From: Chlorocebus sabaeus
Lineage: Eukaryota > Chordata > Mammalia > Primates > Cercopithecidae
NCBI RefSeq assembly: GCF_047675955.1
Contig: NC_132923.1
Coordinates: 90,703,137-90,767,136, forward strand
Reading direction: 5' to 3'
DNA: 64,000 nucleotides
The position numbers and the translations under genes were made by a program. The first letter of the stretch is position 1. Each line of letters starts with the position of its first letter. Below are positions 11,634-23,640 of the stretch, in pieces. The notes under the pieces are model-generated. The model made no database searches and was not told the origin of the DNA. It worked only from the letters and a program-made list of their open reading frames with translations.

Positions 11634-11654
11634 GAACATATAGGGTAACTTCTC

Positions 11655-11967
11655 GGCTGGGTGCAGTGGCTTATGCCTGTAATCCCAGCATTTTGGGAGG
11701 CCGAGGCAGGTGGATCCCTTGAGGTCAAGAGTTTGAGATCAGCCTGGCCAACTTGGCGAAACCCTGCCTCTGCTAAAAGTATAAAAAATAGCTAGGCGTG
11801 GTGGCGCATGCCTGTAGTCCCAGCTACTTGGGAGGCTGAGGCAAGAGAATTGCTTGAACCCAGCAGGCTGCAGTAAGCCCAAATTGCACCACTGCATTCC
11901 AGCCTGGGTGACAAAGCAAGACTCAGTCTCAAACAAAAACAAAAACAAAAACCACACACACACAAAG
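11655..11967 (+). repeat. Alu (S type) with (CA)n tail end
   Basis: Target duplication of about 20 bp (GAACATA...GGTAACTTCT) at 11634-11653 and 11968-11987; tail AAAAACAAAAAC then CACACACA. Confidence 0.93.
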
Positions 11968-12033
11968 AACATACAGGGTAACTTCTGGATGTTGCCATTG
12001 TATTTGTAAACTGTTATGGCACTGCTGGGAGTG

Positions 12034-12317
12034 TCTTTTTTTTTTTTTTTTTTTGAGACGGAGTCTTGCTCTGTTGCCCAGGCTGGAGTGCAGTGGCACA
12101 ATCTTGGCTTACTGCAACCTCTGCCTCCTGGGTTCATGCCACTCTCCTGCCTCAGCCTCTCAAGTAATTGGGATTACAGGCACCTGCCATCATGCCATAA
12201 TTTTTGTGTTTTTCTAAAGACGGGGTTTCACCATGTTGCCCAGGCTGGTCTTGAACTGACCTCAGGTGATCCATCCCCCTCAGCCTCCCAAAGTGCTGGG
12301 ATTACTTGCACCCAGCT
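12034..12317 (-). repeat. Alu
   Basis: Antisense; flanked by CTGGGAGT(G/A)TCTTTT on both sides; small deletions in the left arm. Confidence 0.9.
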
Positions 12318-12824
12318 GGGAGTATCTTTTAGCATGCTAACACATTACAATTAGCATATAATGAGCAGTGAGGGACCAGAGGTCATTTTCGTGGCCATCT
12401 TGGTTTTGATGGGTTTTGGCCAGCTTCTTTACTACGTTCTGTTTTATCAGTGGAGTCTTTGTGACCTGTGTCTTGTGCTGCCCTCCTGTCTCATCCTATG
12501 ACTAAGAATCCCCTCCTGGGGATGCAGCCCAGCTGGTCTCAGCCTAATTTCACCCAGCCCCTATTTAAGATGGAGTTGCTCTGGTTTCAACACTTAAAGA
12601 TTGATGGAGAAAGTAATTTATCATTTGAATTGATCTGGAGGCATTTTTTTCATTTATATATTCATTCTCTATTTATTCATGTCTCTCTCTGTCTCCAAAA
12701 TCTTGGAGGAGCACCAACAATGGCTCTTCAAGAGTAGTAAATATGTTTTCTTCTGCTCAGATTTTCTTTGAGAAGTCCTCTTCTCCAATTCTCAATCTCT
12801 GTAGCTTGAGTGCAGCTGATCCCT

Positions 12825-13200
12825 GGGTGGCTACATGACCTAGGCCTGGCCAATTAAAACATTCCACCTAACTGGACTCTAATTGGTTCAGGAGTAAGCA
12901 TGTGATCCAAGTTAGGCTGATGAGCCTCAACTCCAGAACTTCACAGTTATGTGGAGAAACTTGCACTCTGCTGGACAGAGTTGCTAATTGGATGCAATGT
13001 AACCCTGGAACTGCCTGACAGAATCCTTGTGACCTCTTGGGGAAACAACAGAGGGAAGGAGAACTGGGAACGAGTCTGGTTCTTGCTAACATTGTTTGAG
13101 CACCTCCACTCAGCTGTTCCTGAAGCAAGACTACCCCTTTATTTGTCTTAAGCTAGTTTTCTGTCACTTGTAACTGAAGAGTCATGCTAACACAACAGTG
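12825..13200 (-). repeat. Ancient dispersed repeat, family not named
   Basis: The pattern GGCTACATGACCTAGGCCTGGCCAAT ... CTAATTGGTTCAGGAGTAAGCATGTGATCC resembles, in reverse, segments near 41.1-41.6 kb and, in the same orientation, near 48.36-48.5 kb. Confidence 0.4.
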
Positions 13201-13351
13201 ATACTGGACCATATGGAAGACTCGAGCCTGAAGTTGTTCCTTTACAGCTTCAGTAAATTTGCTTGATCTCATTAAAAGGTGTAATATCACCAAAGGGGTA
13301 AGCACAGGCCATGAGAAGATCTCCATTATTAACACTAGTCACTCTTCATCA

Positions 13352-13614
13352 ACCTTTTTTTTTTTTGAGACGGAGTCTCGCTCTGTCACCCAGGCTGGAG
13401 TGCATAGTGGTGTGATCTCAGCTCACTGCAAGCTCCACCTCCTGGGTTCACGCCATTCTCCTGCCTCAGCCTCCCGAGTAGCTGGGACTATAGGCACCCG
13501 CCACCACGCCCGGCTAATTTTTTGTATTTTTAGTAGAGACGGGGTTTCACAGTGTTAGCCAGGATGGTCTCGATCTCCTGACCTAATAACTCAAAAAAAA
13601 AAAAAAAAAAAAAA
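13352..13614 (-). repeat. AluY truncated and joined to an opposite-strand A-run
   Basis: Antisense AluY from its T-run to CTCCTGACCT (about 13585), then TAATAACTC and a run of about 23 A. This looks like a collapsed inverted Alu pair (remnant tail of a sense Alu). Confidence 0.75.
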
Positions 13615-13705
13615 AGGCAGTGAAGAAGAGTGAAAGTCTCTTGTTTTCATTAGCACAAATTTGTCTGATAGTGAGGTGCAGCACTATTTTAAAAAACAGA
13701 GTTCT

Positions 13706-14008
13706 GGCCGGGCACCGTGGCTCACGCCTGTGATCTCAGCACTTTGGGAGGCCAAGGAGGGCGGATCACGAGGTCAGGAGATCGAGATCATCCTGGCAAA
13801 CATGGTGAAACCCTGTCTCTACTAAAAATACAAAAAAATAGCCGGGCGTGGTGGCGAATGCCTGTAGTCCCAGCTACTTGGGAGGCTGAGGCAGGAGAAT
13901 GGTGTGAACCCCGGAGGTGGAGGTTGCAGTGAGCCAAGATCACACCACTGCATTCCAGCCTGGGTGAAAGAGTGAGACTCCATCTCAAAAAAAAAAAAAC
14001 AAAAACAA
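13706..14008 (+). repeat. AluY
   Basis: Target duplication AAAACAGAGTTC(C/T) on its left (13691-13705) and right (from 14011). Confidence 0.92.
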
Positions 14009-14026
14009 ACAAAAACAGAGTTCCTG

Positions 14027-14333
14027 GACTGGCGTGGTGGCTCACACCTATAATCGCAGCACTTTGGGAAGCTGAGGTGGGTGGATCACTTGAGGTCAGG
14101 AGTTCAAGACCAGACTGGCCAACGTGGTGAAACTCCGTCTCTACTAAAAATACAAAAATTAGCTGGGCCCTGTGGCAGGCACCTGTAGTCCCAACTACAG
14201 GCTGAGGCAGGAGAATCGCTTGAACCTCGGAGCACGGGGTTGCAGTGAGCCGAGATCACGTCACTGCACTCCAGAGCCTGGACGACAGAGTGAGATTCCG
14301 TCTCAAAAAATAAATAAAATAAAATAAAATAAA
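14027..14333 (+). repeat. Alu (S type) directly after the AluY
   Basis: Third copy of AAAACAGAGTTCCTG follows its AAATAAAAT-rich tail at about 14336-14350, so both Alus used the same site. Confidence 0.9.
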
Positions 14334-14687
14334 GTTAAAAACAGAGTTCCTGCTTCAAAAGTAGGAAATCACAGGTAAATTCTGAGAAAGCAGGAGTGTC
14401 AGGTGCCAGATTACCCTCCCTCCAGCCCCTGCCCATTTGTTTCCCAGTGCTAGGCTGGTTGCTTCTAGTACAGGCCACTATAGGTCTGTGAGGGTGCAGA
14501 TATTTTCTCTTTGCTGGTATACTCAGGCCACTCAGAGTGAGGCTGTGAGGCAGGTCTAGCAGGAAGCTCCTGTCTGTCTGGAATATCATGCTCATGGTGG
14601 CATTTAACTGTGTGGTCCATGGCAGATCATTACTACCCTAACCATGAGTATAGAATTGGAGAGAGGAGAGATGGGCAGGGCCAAAAC

Positions 14688-14689
<2 letters not shown>

Positions 14690-14735
<46 letters not shown>
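14690..14735 (+). repeat. (GT)n microsatellite
   Basis: About 23 perfect GT units with no interruption, followed by GAAGAG; likely polymorphic. Confidence 0.95.
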
Positions 14736-14737
<2 letters not shown>

Positions 14738-15669
14738 GAGTTGGAGGGGAGGGGGGCTGTCCCTAAAATACTCAAGGCTTCCCAAGGGAGAGAGCTGGAG
14801 CCTGGAGCCTCCTCCAAGGGAGATAGCTTCAGGACCTGATTGATGGGGTTGTAGAGAACATTTGACATTTTTGGCTGCCTAGCATCTGAACACCCTTCCC
14901 ATTTTGGAGGACTTCCAAATCAGATGGGAGGCAGGGCCTATAAACTCTGATATGATATTGAGTATGTTGCCAGAAGATGCATGAATAAAATAAAGTGTGA
15001 TTTTTAGAGTTTGGGGCTGCCTATTAAGTTCAAAATCTCTAATTGGAGGTATAATGTATAGACTGAAAGTGGGTGAGGAAAGTCACAGTGATTGACCAAA
15101 ATATTTACCACTGATAGCAGAATCCATGAAAAAAGCTGCATCCCTGCTTCTGTCGCATTTGGTCAGTATTAGAGTTCACAAGGAAGCCCTCTCCCAGGTA
15201 CTACTCTAGAATCTTTGGGGAGCAGAGAGAAAACTAGACAGTGGTTCAGAGGGTAAAGGGAACTTAGGACTCTTGGGCTGCAAGTAACAGAATGTAGTTG
15301 GAGTCTCCTTAAATAAATAATACATTTATATAAGCAGCCCCATTAGACATGAAAAAGAGGGACTCCTGCCCTGGGTCCCATATCTAGAGGGCCCTGCTTT
15401 GGCTCTTCTCTTCTCTCTTCATAGGATGAGAAATCCATATAGCCAAGGGTGCTTCTCCACCCAGATAAGTATTCCACTTATCTCCCCTCCCTGTTCTCAA
15501 CTATGATTAATATCCTGAGTCCTGGAATTCTCTGCCCAAATGGACTTTAGCCTGTTTCTAGGAACCGCATGGGTTTTTTCTCTGGATCTGTTCTCCTAAG
15601 GACAGCGTTGTCAGTATCAGCACCTTTAGACCCAAGAGGTGGTCAAGGGACAGCTATTTGTAAGGAGAT

Positions 15670-16409
15670 TGCTATGGTTTGTATGTGGTTTATTCCCATC
15701 AAAACTCATGTTGAAAATTGATCCCCAACGTGACAGTGTTGGGAGGTAGGGACTAGTGGGAGGTGTTTGGGTCATGGAGGAGGATGGGTCACAAATATAT
15801 TAATGCCCTCCTGTAGGGGTGAGTGAGGTCTTGATCTCATGGGAATAGATGAGTTAAAAGAGCCTTGTTTCCTTGGTTTCTTTCTCTTGCATCCTCTCAC
15901 CATATGATCTCTGAACATGCCAGCTCCCCTTCCACTCTGCACCATGAATGGAAGCAGCATGAGGCTCTCACCAGATGTGGCTGTTCAATTTTGGACTTTT
16001 CCAGTCAACAGAATCATGAGTCAAAATAAATATATATATATATTTTTAAATTATCCAGCCTTGGCTGGGCGCAGTGGCTCATGCCTGTAATCCCAGCACT
16101 TTGGGAGGCCGAGGTGGGCCGATCACGAGGTCAGGAGGTCGAAACCATCCTGGCTAACAAGATGAAACCCCGTCTCTACTAAAAATACAAAAACAATTAG
16201 CCTGGAGTGGTGGTGGGCACCTGTAGTCCCAGCTACTCAGGAGGCTGAGGCAGGAGAATGGCATGGACCCGGGAGGCGGAGCTTGCAGTGAGCCGAGATC
16301 ACACCACTGCACTCCAGCCTGGGCAACAGAGCGAGATTCCGTCTCAGAAAAAAAAAAAATTATCCAGCCTCAGGTATTCTGTTATAGCAACACAAAATGG
16401 ACTAAGACA
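15670..16409 (+). repeat. MaLR-type solo LTR split by an AluY
   Basis: Begins TGCTATGGTTTGTATGTGG, has an AATAAA-like region near 16025 and ends ATGGACTAAGACA (TG...CA). Imperfect 5-bp target duplication GAGAT/GGGAT. The internal retroviral-like part is absent. Assigned to the MST/MLT1 group by eye. Confidence 0.8.
16063..16358 (+). repeat. AluY inside a MaLR LTR
   Basis: Target duplication AATTATCCAGCCT on both sides (about 16050-16062 and 16359-16371) splits the LTR. Confidence 0.92.
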
Positions 16410-16582
16410 GGGATGGATTGAAGGAGCTTGGACATGTATACAAAGACTCCCTTGACTGTCTCACAGTGCAGGATAGAGCCAAGGGTAGGAAGAGAAAGGG
16501 GTCAGTTCTCTCCCTCCCATCTCCCCAACGTTTTGTCAGAACTCTAACGATCTGTGAATTCTAAATTTCAACCCAGACTTTT

Positions 16583-16890
16583 TCTTCTTCTTCTTTTTTT
16601 TTTTTTTTTGAGATGGAGTTTCGTTTTTGTTGCCCAGGCTGGAGTGCAGTGGCGCGATCTCTGCTCACTGCAACCTCCGCCTTCTGGGTTTAAGTGATTC
16701 TCCTGCCTCAGCCTCCTGAGTAGCTGGTGTTACAGGCATGCACCACCACACCTGGCTAATTTTGTATTTTTAGTAGAGATGGGGTTTCTCCATGTTGGTC
16801 AGGCTGGTCTCAAACTCCCAACCTCGGTGATCCACCCACCTTGGCCTCCCAAAGTGCTGGGATTACAGGCATGAGCCACGGCGCCCAGAC
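16583..16890 (-). repeat. Alu (S type)
   Basis: Antisense; flanked by AACCCAG(A/T)CTTTT at 16570-16582 and 16892-16904. Confidence 0.92.
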
Positions 16891-16945
16891 TTAACCCAGT
16901 CTTTTGAGTTTGCGTGAAGATATATTTGGCAAGATAGGAGAATTG

Positions 16946-16948
<3 letters not shown>

Positions 16949-16977
<29 letters not shown>

Positions 16978-17254
16978 GAGACAGAGTCTCTTCTGTTGCC
17001 AGGCTAGAGTGCAGTGGCACAATCTCGGCTCACTGCAACCTCCACCTCCCAGGTTCAAGTGATTCTCCTGCCTCAGCCTCCCAAGTAGCTGGGACTACAG
17101 GTGCATGCCACCATGCCCAGCTAATTTTTGTATTCTTAGTAGAGATGGAGTTTCACCATGTTGACCAGAATGGTCTCAATCTCTTGACCTTATGATCCGC
17201 CCACCTTGGCCTCCCAAAGTGCTGGGATTACAGGCGTGAGCCACCACACCCAGC
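16949..17254 (-). repeat. Alu
   Basis: Antisense with 30-base T-run; full length. Confidence 0.9.
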
Positions 17255-17962
17255 CGAGGATTGAGTATTTTTTATTTAGTGGTTGACCTGATTGGTAACT
17301 TTCAAGTATTTTGACATATGGTATATGGCCCTCCATTTATATTCTTGTTCTGGGTCCTGCAAATGTTAGGCGTAGGCCTGACCTTAGTATAGGAACCAAG
17401 CTGGGCCTTAAGAAGCTCTATACTCAGGAAATTGATTACTGTTCGTATTCTTTCCATTCATCACCCCTGCTCCTTTCAGAGGCTTTATTTCATCCTTTCT
17501 TGGCTTTCTGAAAACTAGCTTCCTTTGCAACTCAGGCTTCAGGGTGAACATGGCCATGATAGCTCCAGAGATTGATTCTATGTTATAGGTCCAAACCCCT
17601 GAAGAGCCTAGATCTTGTTTTGGGTACTATGTCCAAATATTTGTGAAAGAAACTCTAATCAATTCAGCCTGAGCCCTATCAACTATGGCCAGGGACACAG
17701 TCATGTACAAATTGAGAAGGGGGACATCGTGGTGAACTGGCCAGAGGTACTAAAAAGTATCCACTACAATGATAGATAGCAGAGACTGGGAAAGGGGGTG
17801 TGGGTGGGAAGAGGGGATGAAGAAAAGTTGGTTAACAGTGAGATAGAAACTATAAGTTCTAATATTCAATAGCAGAGTAGAGATACAAGTATTATGTATT
17901 TCAAAGTAGCTAGAAGAGAAGACTTGAAATGTTCCCAACACATAAAAATGATAAATACTCAA
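17255..17962. other. No recognisable feature
   Basis: 0.7 kb of sequence between Alus; nothing I can identify. Confidence 0.5.
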
Positions 17963-18310
17963 GGTGATCTGGCACAGCAGCTCACATCCATAATCTCAGA
18001 ACTTTGGGAGGCCGAAGCGGGAGGATTGCTTGAGTCCAGGAATTTGATACTGGCCTGGGCAACATAGTGAGACCCTGTCTCTACAAAAAAAAATTTTTTT
18101 CTTAGTTAGCTGGGCATGGTGGCATATGCCTATAGTCCCAGCTACTGGCACTGAAGGGTGGGGGTGGTGGTGGGGAGGGCAGAGGTAGGGGGATCACTTG
18201 AGCTTATGAGGTCGAGGTCGAGGCTGCAGTGAGCTGTGATTACACCACTGCACTCCAGCTTGGACGACACAGTGAGACTCTGGCTCAAAAACAAACAAAC
18301 AAACAAAAAA
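17963..18310 (+). repeat. Old AluJ-like copy
   Basis: Heavily diverged, with a G/T-rich insertion (GGGTGGGGGTGGTGG) near 18158-18178 and an (AAAC)n tail. Confidence 0.85.
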
Positions 18311-18810
18311 AACCAAGAAAACACTCAACGTGATGGATACACCAAATACCCTGACTCGATCATCTCACATTGTATATATGTAAAAAAAAAATCACATGTA
18401 CGCCATAAATATGTAAAGTATTGTGTATCAATTTAAAAAAAAAAAACATAAAAAAGGTATGTACTACAATGGAGCAACTGACTGACCAGGCTGGGTCATT
18501 GATCCACTCACACCCTTAGGCCTTAACCTATTAGCAGTGCTCTTAGAACTAGCTGATCTACACAGTGAGGTCCTGGAAATGGATAAATCACATGCAGAAG
18601 CAAAGGAGAAAAATACTACCAATGAAGGGAGAGATTCTCCACAAGAAAGGCTGTAATTTCATTATTAAGTGGCTTGTTCTTTAGGGTGGGGACATGCTGG
18701 TTACCTAACTACTCATCAAGTGTGCCTTGTCTACCTCCTAAGCATCTCTCGCATCTACGCAAATCTACACAGGACTCTTGATCATTTGCCCACGTTGTTG
18801 CAACAATGTT

Positions 18811-19117
18811 ATTTTTTATTTTTATTTTTATTTTTGAGACGGAGTCTCGCTCTGTCGCCCGGGTTGGAGTGCAGTGGCCGGATCTCAGCTCACTGCAAGC
18901 TCCGCCTCCCGGGTTCACGCCATTCTCCTGCCTCAGCCTCCCGAGTAGCTGGGACTACAGGCACCCGCCACCTCGCCCGGCTAGTTTTTTGTATTTTTTA
19001 GTAGAGACAGGGTTTCACCGTGTTCGCCAGGATGGTCTCGATCTCCTGACCTCGTGATCCACCCGTCTCGGCCTCCCAAAGTGCTGGGATTACAGGCTTG
19101 AGCCACCGCGCCCGGCC
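18811..19117 (-). repeat. AluY, Old World monkey type
   Basis: Contains AGTGGCCGGATCTCAGC and ACAGGCTTGAGCC (antisense of the OWM diagnostics). Target duplication AACAATGTT at 18802-18810 and 19118-19126. Confidence 0.95.
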
Positions 19118-19159
19118 AACAATGTTTTCCAAGTTTTCAAAGTTTGCCCCTTCAATCCA

Positions 19160-19480
19160 TTTTGCAATCTGATGATTCTCAAATGCAAATCTGATCACAA
19201 CACTCCTCGGTGTAAAACTCTTAAACTCCCCCCATTGCTTGAGCATAAAGTACACATTCCTATCTTGACTTACAAGCCTCTTCATGCTTACACTGTAGCT
19301 TCATCCTCATCATCCTTTACCTCCTTTAACATTAGGCCAGCCTGCAATTACTTTCAATGTCCTCAAAGAGCCATGTGCTCTACATGCTTTCTTCCTGTCT
19401 GGCCTATATTTTCATCTGTTCCTGTCACCTAACTAGAAAAGGAACTAGCTCAGATATGATGATTTTGAAGCATTTGTGTG
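19160..19480 (+). repeat. L2 LINE, 3' region
   Basis: GCAAATCTGATCACAACACTCC ... GCATAAAGTACACATTCC ... ACTTACAAGCCTCTTCATGC is the typical L2 3' sequence. Confidence 0.82.
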
Positions 19481-19695
19481 GCATCCAGTAGGCATTTGGA
19501 TAGACAGGAGAGGGGCTAGGACTGGTTTTAGCAGGCTGAAGAGTGTGCCATCCAGAGGTCTTATCTAGTGATCAGCTTTCAACTCCAGGAAAGACATGCT
19601 TCTTCAGAATGGAAGGTAAGGAAGCAAGAATGGGTATAGCTTTATAGGCTTTTGAAGGGATGAATGAAAGAAAGGGAGTATTATGCCTGTTGGTT

Positions 19696-19698
<3 letters not shown>

Positions 19699-19726
<28 letters not shown>

Positions 19727-20010
19727 GAGACAGAGTCTCACCCTGTCGCCCAGGCTGGAGTGCCGTGGCTGGATCTCAGCTCACTGCAAGCTCCGCCTCT
19801 TGGGTTTACACCATTCTCCTGCCTCAGCCTCCTGAGTAGCTGGGACTACAGGCGCCAGCCACCTCGCCCGGCTAGCTTTTTTTTGTATTTTTTAGTAGAG
19901 ACGGGGTTTCACCATGTTAGCCAGGATGGTCTCGAACTCCTGACCTCGTGATCTGCCCGTCTCGGCCTCCCAAAGTGCTGGGATTACAGGCTGGAGCCAC
20001 CGCGCCTGGC
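19699..20010 (-). repeat. AluY, Old World monkey type
   Basis: Antisense; perfect 15-bp target duplication TGCCTGTTGGTTTCT at 19684-19698 and 20011-20025, indicating a young insertion. Confidence 0.95.
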
Positions 20011-20503
20011 TGCCTGTTGGTTTCTGTTAAGTAAAAGGCGAGGTCACATTTACTTATCTGATGGTGGAAGGTAGTCACTTGAGGTGAGTAGTGAAGGTTT
20101 GGAATATCAGAATAAGCAGATACAGGATGAGCCAAAGGAATCTCAATTATGACCAGAGACAAGCCCAGAGCTAAGTTGGTAAACTTGGTTTTTCTTTACC
20201 TAAGCCCAACTGCCTGGGCATAAGAGCAAAAGTAGACTGTTCTTTTGGTCTGGGATTTGGCTTTGGCTGGCTGACTCTTTTGGAAAGACAGGAGAGAGAC
20301 AGTTGATAACACTGGGAGAAAATGGTTAAAAAGATTCACGTCAGGATTAGGTTTCTGGTTTCTAGGACTACAGCTAGTCTATGACAAAGTTTCATAGGTC
20401 TGAGCACTATATTTAATGTGACTTACAGTCATTTATTGGGAAAGATGATCTTTTATTCTAAAATTATATCATCTCTACATCTTGATTTTAAAATGTGCCT
20501 GAA

Positions 20504-20809
20504 GGCTGGGCATGGTGGCTCATGCCTATAATACCAGCACTTTGGGATGCCAAAGCGGGCGGATCACCTGAGGTCAGGAGTTCAAGACCAGCCTGGCCAA
20601 GATGGTGAAAACCAGTCTTTACAAAATACAAAAATTAGCTGGGCGTGGTGGCAGGCACCTGTAATCCCAGCTACTCGGGAGACTGAGGCAGAGAATCGCT
20701 TGAACCCGGGAGGCGGAAGGTTGCAGTAAGCTGAGATCATGCCACTGTACTCCAGCCTGGGCGACAGAGTGAGACTCTGTCTCAAAAATAAATAAAATGA
20801 AATAAAATA
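20504..20809 (+). repeat. Alu (S type)
   Basis: Target duplication AAAATGTG(C/T)(C/T)TGAA on both sides; AAATAAAATGAAATAAAAT tail. Confidence 0.92.
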
Positions 20810-20837
20810 AAATGTGTTTGAAAAAAATTAAATGATA

Positions 20838-21610
20838 GTGGTTGTATCATTTCCTAGGGCTGCCATAATGAATTACCCCAAACTAGGTAGCTTAAAACAA
20901 CAGAAATCTTTCAGAAATCTCATGCCTGTAATCCCGGCACTTTGGGAGGCCAAGTGGGCCACCCCTTGAGCATAGGAGTTCAAGACCAGCCTGGGAAGCA
21001 GTGAGACCTCGTCTCTACAAAAAAAGAAAAAATTAGCCAGGTGCAGTGGTGCACACCTGTGGTTCCAGTTACTCAGGAGGCTGAGGTGGGAGGACTGCTT
21101 GAGCCTGGGAGTTCAAGGCTCCAGTAAGCTGTGAACATGCCACTGCATTCCAGCCTGAGTGACAGAGCAAGACTGTCTCAAAACAAACAAACAAGTTTAT
21201 TCTCTCACAATTTTGGAGGCCAGAAGTCCAAAACACGGTGTTGACACGGTTGGTTTCTTCTGAGGTTCTGAAGGAGAATCCACTCCATGTTTTTCTCTTA
21301 GTTTCTGGTGGTTGCAAGCAATTCTTAGTGTTCCTTGCCTTATAGATATATCACTCCAATCTCTTATTGCTGTCTTCACATTGCCTTCTCATTTATGTCT
21401 ATGTCTCCAATCTCCCTCTGTTTTTCTTATAAGGCTACACTGATCATTAGATCTAGGATCCACCTTAAATCCAGGATGATCTTATCTCAGGATCTTTAAT
21501 TTAATTATATCTGCAAAGACCGTCTTCCAAATAAGGTCACATTCAGAGCTTCCAGCGCTTAGGAGTTGGATATATCTTTTCTCGGTATCACTATTCAGCT
21601 CATTAAAGTA
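20838..21610 (-). repeat. Ancient LTR (MLT1/MLT2-like), antisense, split by an Alu
   Basis: TTTCCTAGGGCTGCCATAATGAATTACC ... CAATTTTGGAGGCCAGAAGTCC ... TCTGCAAAGACC ... AATAAGGTCACATTC; the class is clear but the exact family is not. Confidence 0.72.
20917..21194 (+). repeat. Alu, head-truncated, inside an ancient LTR
   Basis: Starts at CTCATGCCTGTAAT without the GGCCGGGCGCGG head; (AAAC)n tail. Splits the LTR at 20838-21610. Confidence 0.88.
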
Positions 21611-21725
21611 GTATTAGTGGTAATTTTTTCCCAATGTCTGTGCTTGGCCAGAAAAAAAAAAAAAAATGGTGGGGGTTGGGGTAGGTCGAAGAGAGTCATC
21701 TATTAGAGTTAAGATTTCAGAGATG

Positions 21726-22030
21726 GGGCAGGGTGTGGTGGCTCATGCCTGTAATCCCAGCACATGGGAGGCTGAGGCAGGAGGATAGCTTGAGGCCAGG
21801 AGTTTCAGGCCAGCCTGGGCAACATAGGGAAACCCTGTCTCTACAAAAAATAAAAGTAAAAAATTAGCCAGGCAGGGTGGTGTGCACCTGTGGTCCCAGC
21901 TACTCGGGATTCTGAGGCAGGAGGATTGCTTGAACCCAGGAGGTCAAGGCTGCAGTGGGCCATGATCACACCAGTGCATTCCAGCTTGGGTGACAGAGTG
22001 AGACACCTTTCCTCTCACCCCTCAAAAAAA
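21726..22030 (+). repeat. Alu (old)
   Basis: Full-length; flanks AGATTTCAGAGATGGG and AAATTTCAGATGGG are diverged target duplications. Confidence 0.9.
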
Positions 22031-22412
22031 TTTCAGATGGGAAGTAGTTCATAGGTATGACAGATTTGTCTGGTTCTTGTTTGTAGGGTCCTGGGAAACT
22101 CAGCAGAAACACTAACCACATGCCCCTATGTCAGGGTAGGATACTGAGCTAGGTTCCTCCATCATCTTGGAAAAGAAGATATGATCCAAGTGGTATATGT
22201 GAGTTGTATTTAGGGAATAAAGTCAGAAGTCAATGCTGCAAGAACCGAATCACTGAGGACTGTGAGGTTAATACTCAGCAGTTGAGGATGCCAGGAAGAA
22301 GCTGAGAAAGAGTATAACGCTGTTGAAGAGGAAAGACGAGGAGGATAGATACTCTCTTGTCCTGATCTTACAGTCTCAGGGAGAGTTAGTCAATTTAGAA
22401 GCATATGGGTAA

Positions 22413-22712
22413 GGCTGGGCACAGTGGCACATGCCTGTAATCCCAGCAATTTGGTAGGCCGAGGTGGGTGAATCCCCTGAGGTCAGGAGTTCAAGACCAG
22501 CCTGGCCAACATGGTGAAGCCCCGTCTCTACTAAAAATAGAAAAAATCAGCCGGGGGTGGTGGTGGGCACCTGTAATCCCAGCTTCTCAAGAAGCTGAGG
22601 CAGAAGAATTGCTTGAACCAGGGAGGCAGAGGTTCCAGTGAGCCGAGATCATGCCATTGCACTCCAGCCTGGGCAGCAGGAGTGAAACTCTGTCTCAAAA
22701 AAAAAAAAAAAA
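22413..22712 (+). repeat. Alu (S type)
   Basis: Target duplication AGAAGCA(T/C)ATGGGT on both sides. Confidence 0.92.
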
Positions 22713-23350
22713 AGAAGCACATGGGTCAGTAAAACTGTTTTCATAAGTCTCCCTTAGTAGATGGCGGAATAATGGCAGAAATAATGTCTTACTGAGTACT
22801 CAGCAAAAGATCTGACCCATGGGAGGGACTCAGTTGAATTAAACTCAAAATGACCTTGTCATTTTGAGCTGTTCTTCCTGTTTACCATTAACATTTAATT
22901 AATCTACTTTAGGCACAATTATCATATTGCATATTTGGTATATGTGATGACCAATTATATTTTTTATTGATTTGAAAATATATTGCTTTTGAACATACAT
23001 CCCATGACATAATTTAGAATTTCACACACTGACATCAAGAGGGGAGAAATAAGGTCCTGAATGAAGTTTGGAGAATAGTAGTGATCTTCACTGAATGTCT
23101 CCTTTCCAAGAAAGTGTAAGATGAGCAGAGTGGAAGGTAGCCTCTACCCCTGGAAGAAAATCACTGTTATTGTATCATTTTCAATCAAATGCTCAAAGCT
23201 GAGGACACAAACGATCATATTCATGCCTTCTACATTCCATGTTTGCACTTTCTTACCTAAGTGGTGATCTTTAAACCCTAGAAGTCACACCATTTTCCCA
23301 GATTTCAAGAATGATGCCCCTGCAGAAGTGTTTGGGGAGGCTGCAGGACT

Positions 23351-23640
23351 TTGATTTTGAGACAAGGTCTCACTCTGTGCCCAGGCTGGGAGCAGTGGCG
23401 CAATCTTGGCTCATTGCAGCCTTGACTTTCCAGGCTAAAGCGGTCCTCTGGCCTCAGCCTCCCAAGTAGCTGGGACTACAGGAGCACACTGCCATACCTA
23501 GCTGATTTTTAAATTTTTTTGTAGAGATGGGGATCTCCAGCTGTTGCTCAGGCTGGTCTTGAACGCCTGAGCTCAAGAGATCCTCCTGCCTCAGCCTCCC
23601 AAAGTGTTAGGATTACGAGCGTGAGCCACCATGCTTAGTC
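23351..23640 (-). repeat. Old Alu (J type)
   Basis: Antisense, diverged, short T-run; last Alu before the promoter-proximal desert. Confidence 0.88.
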
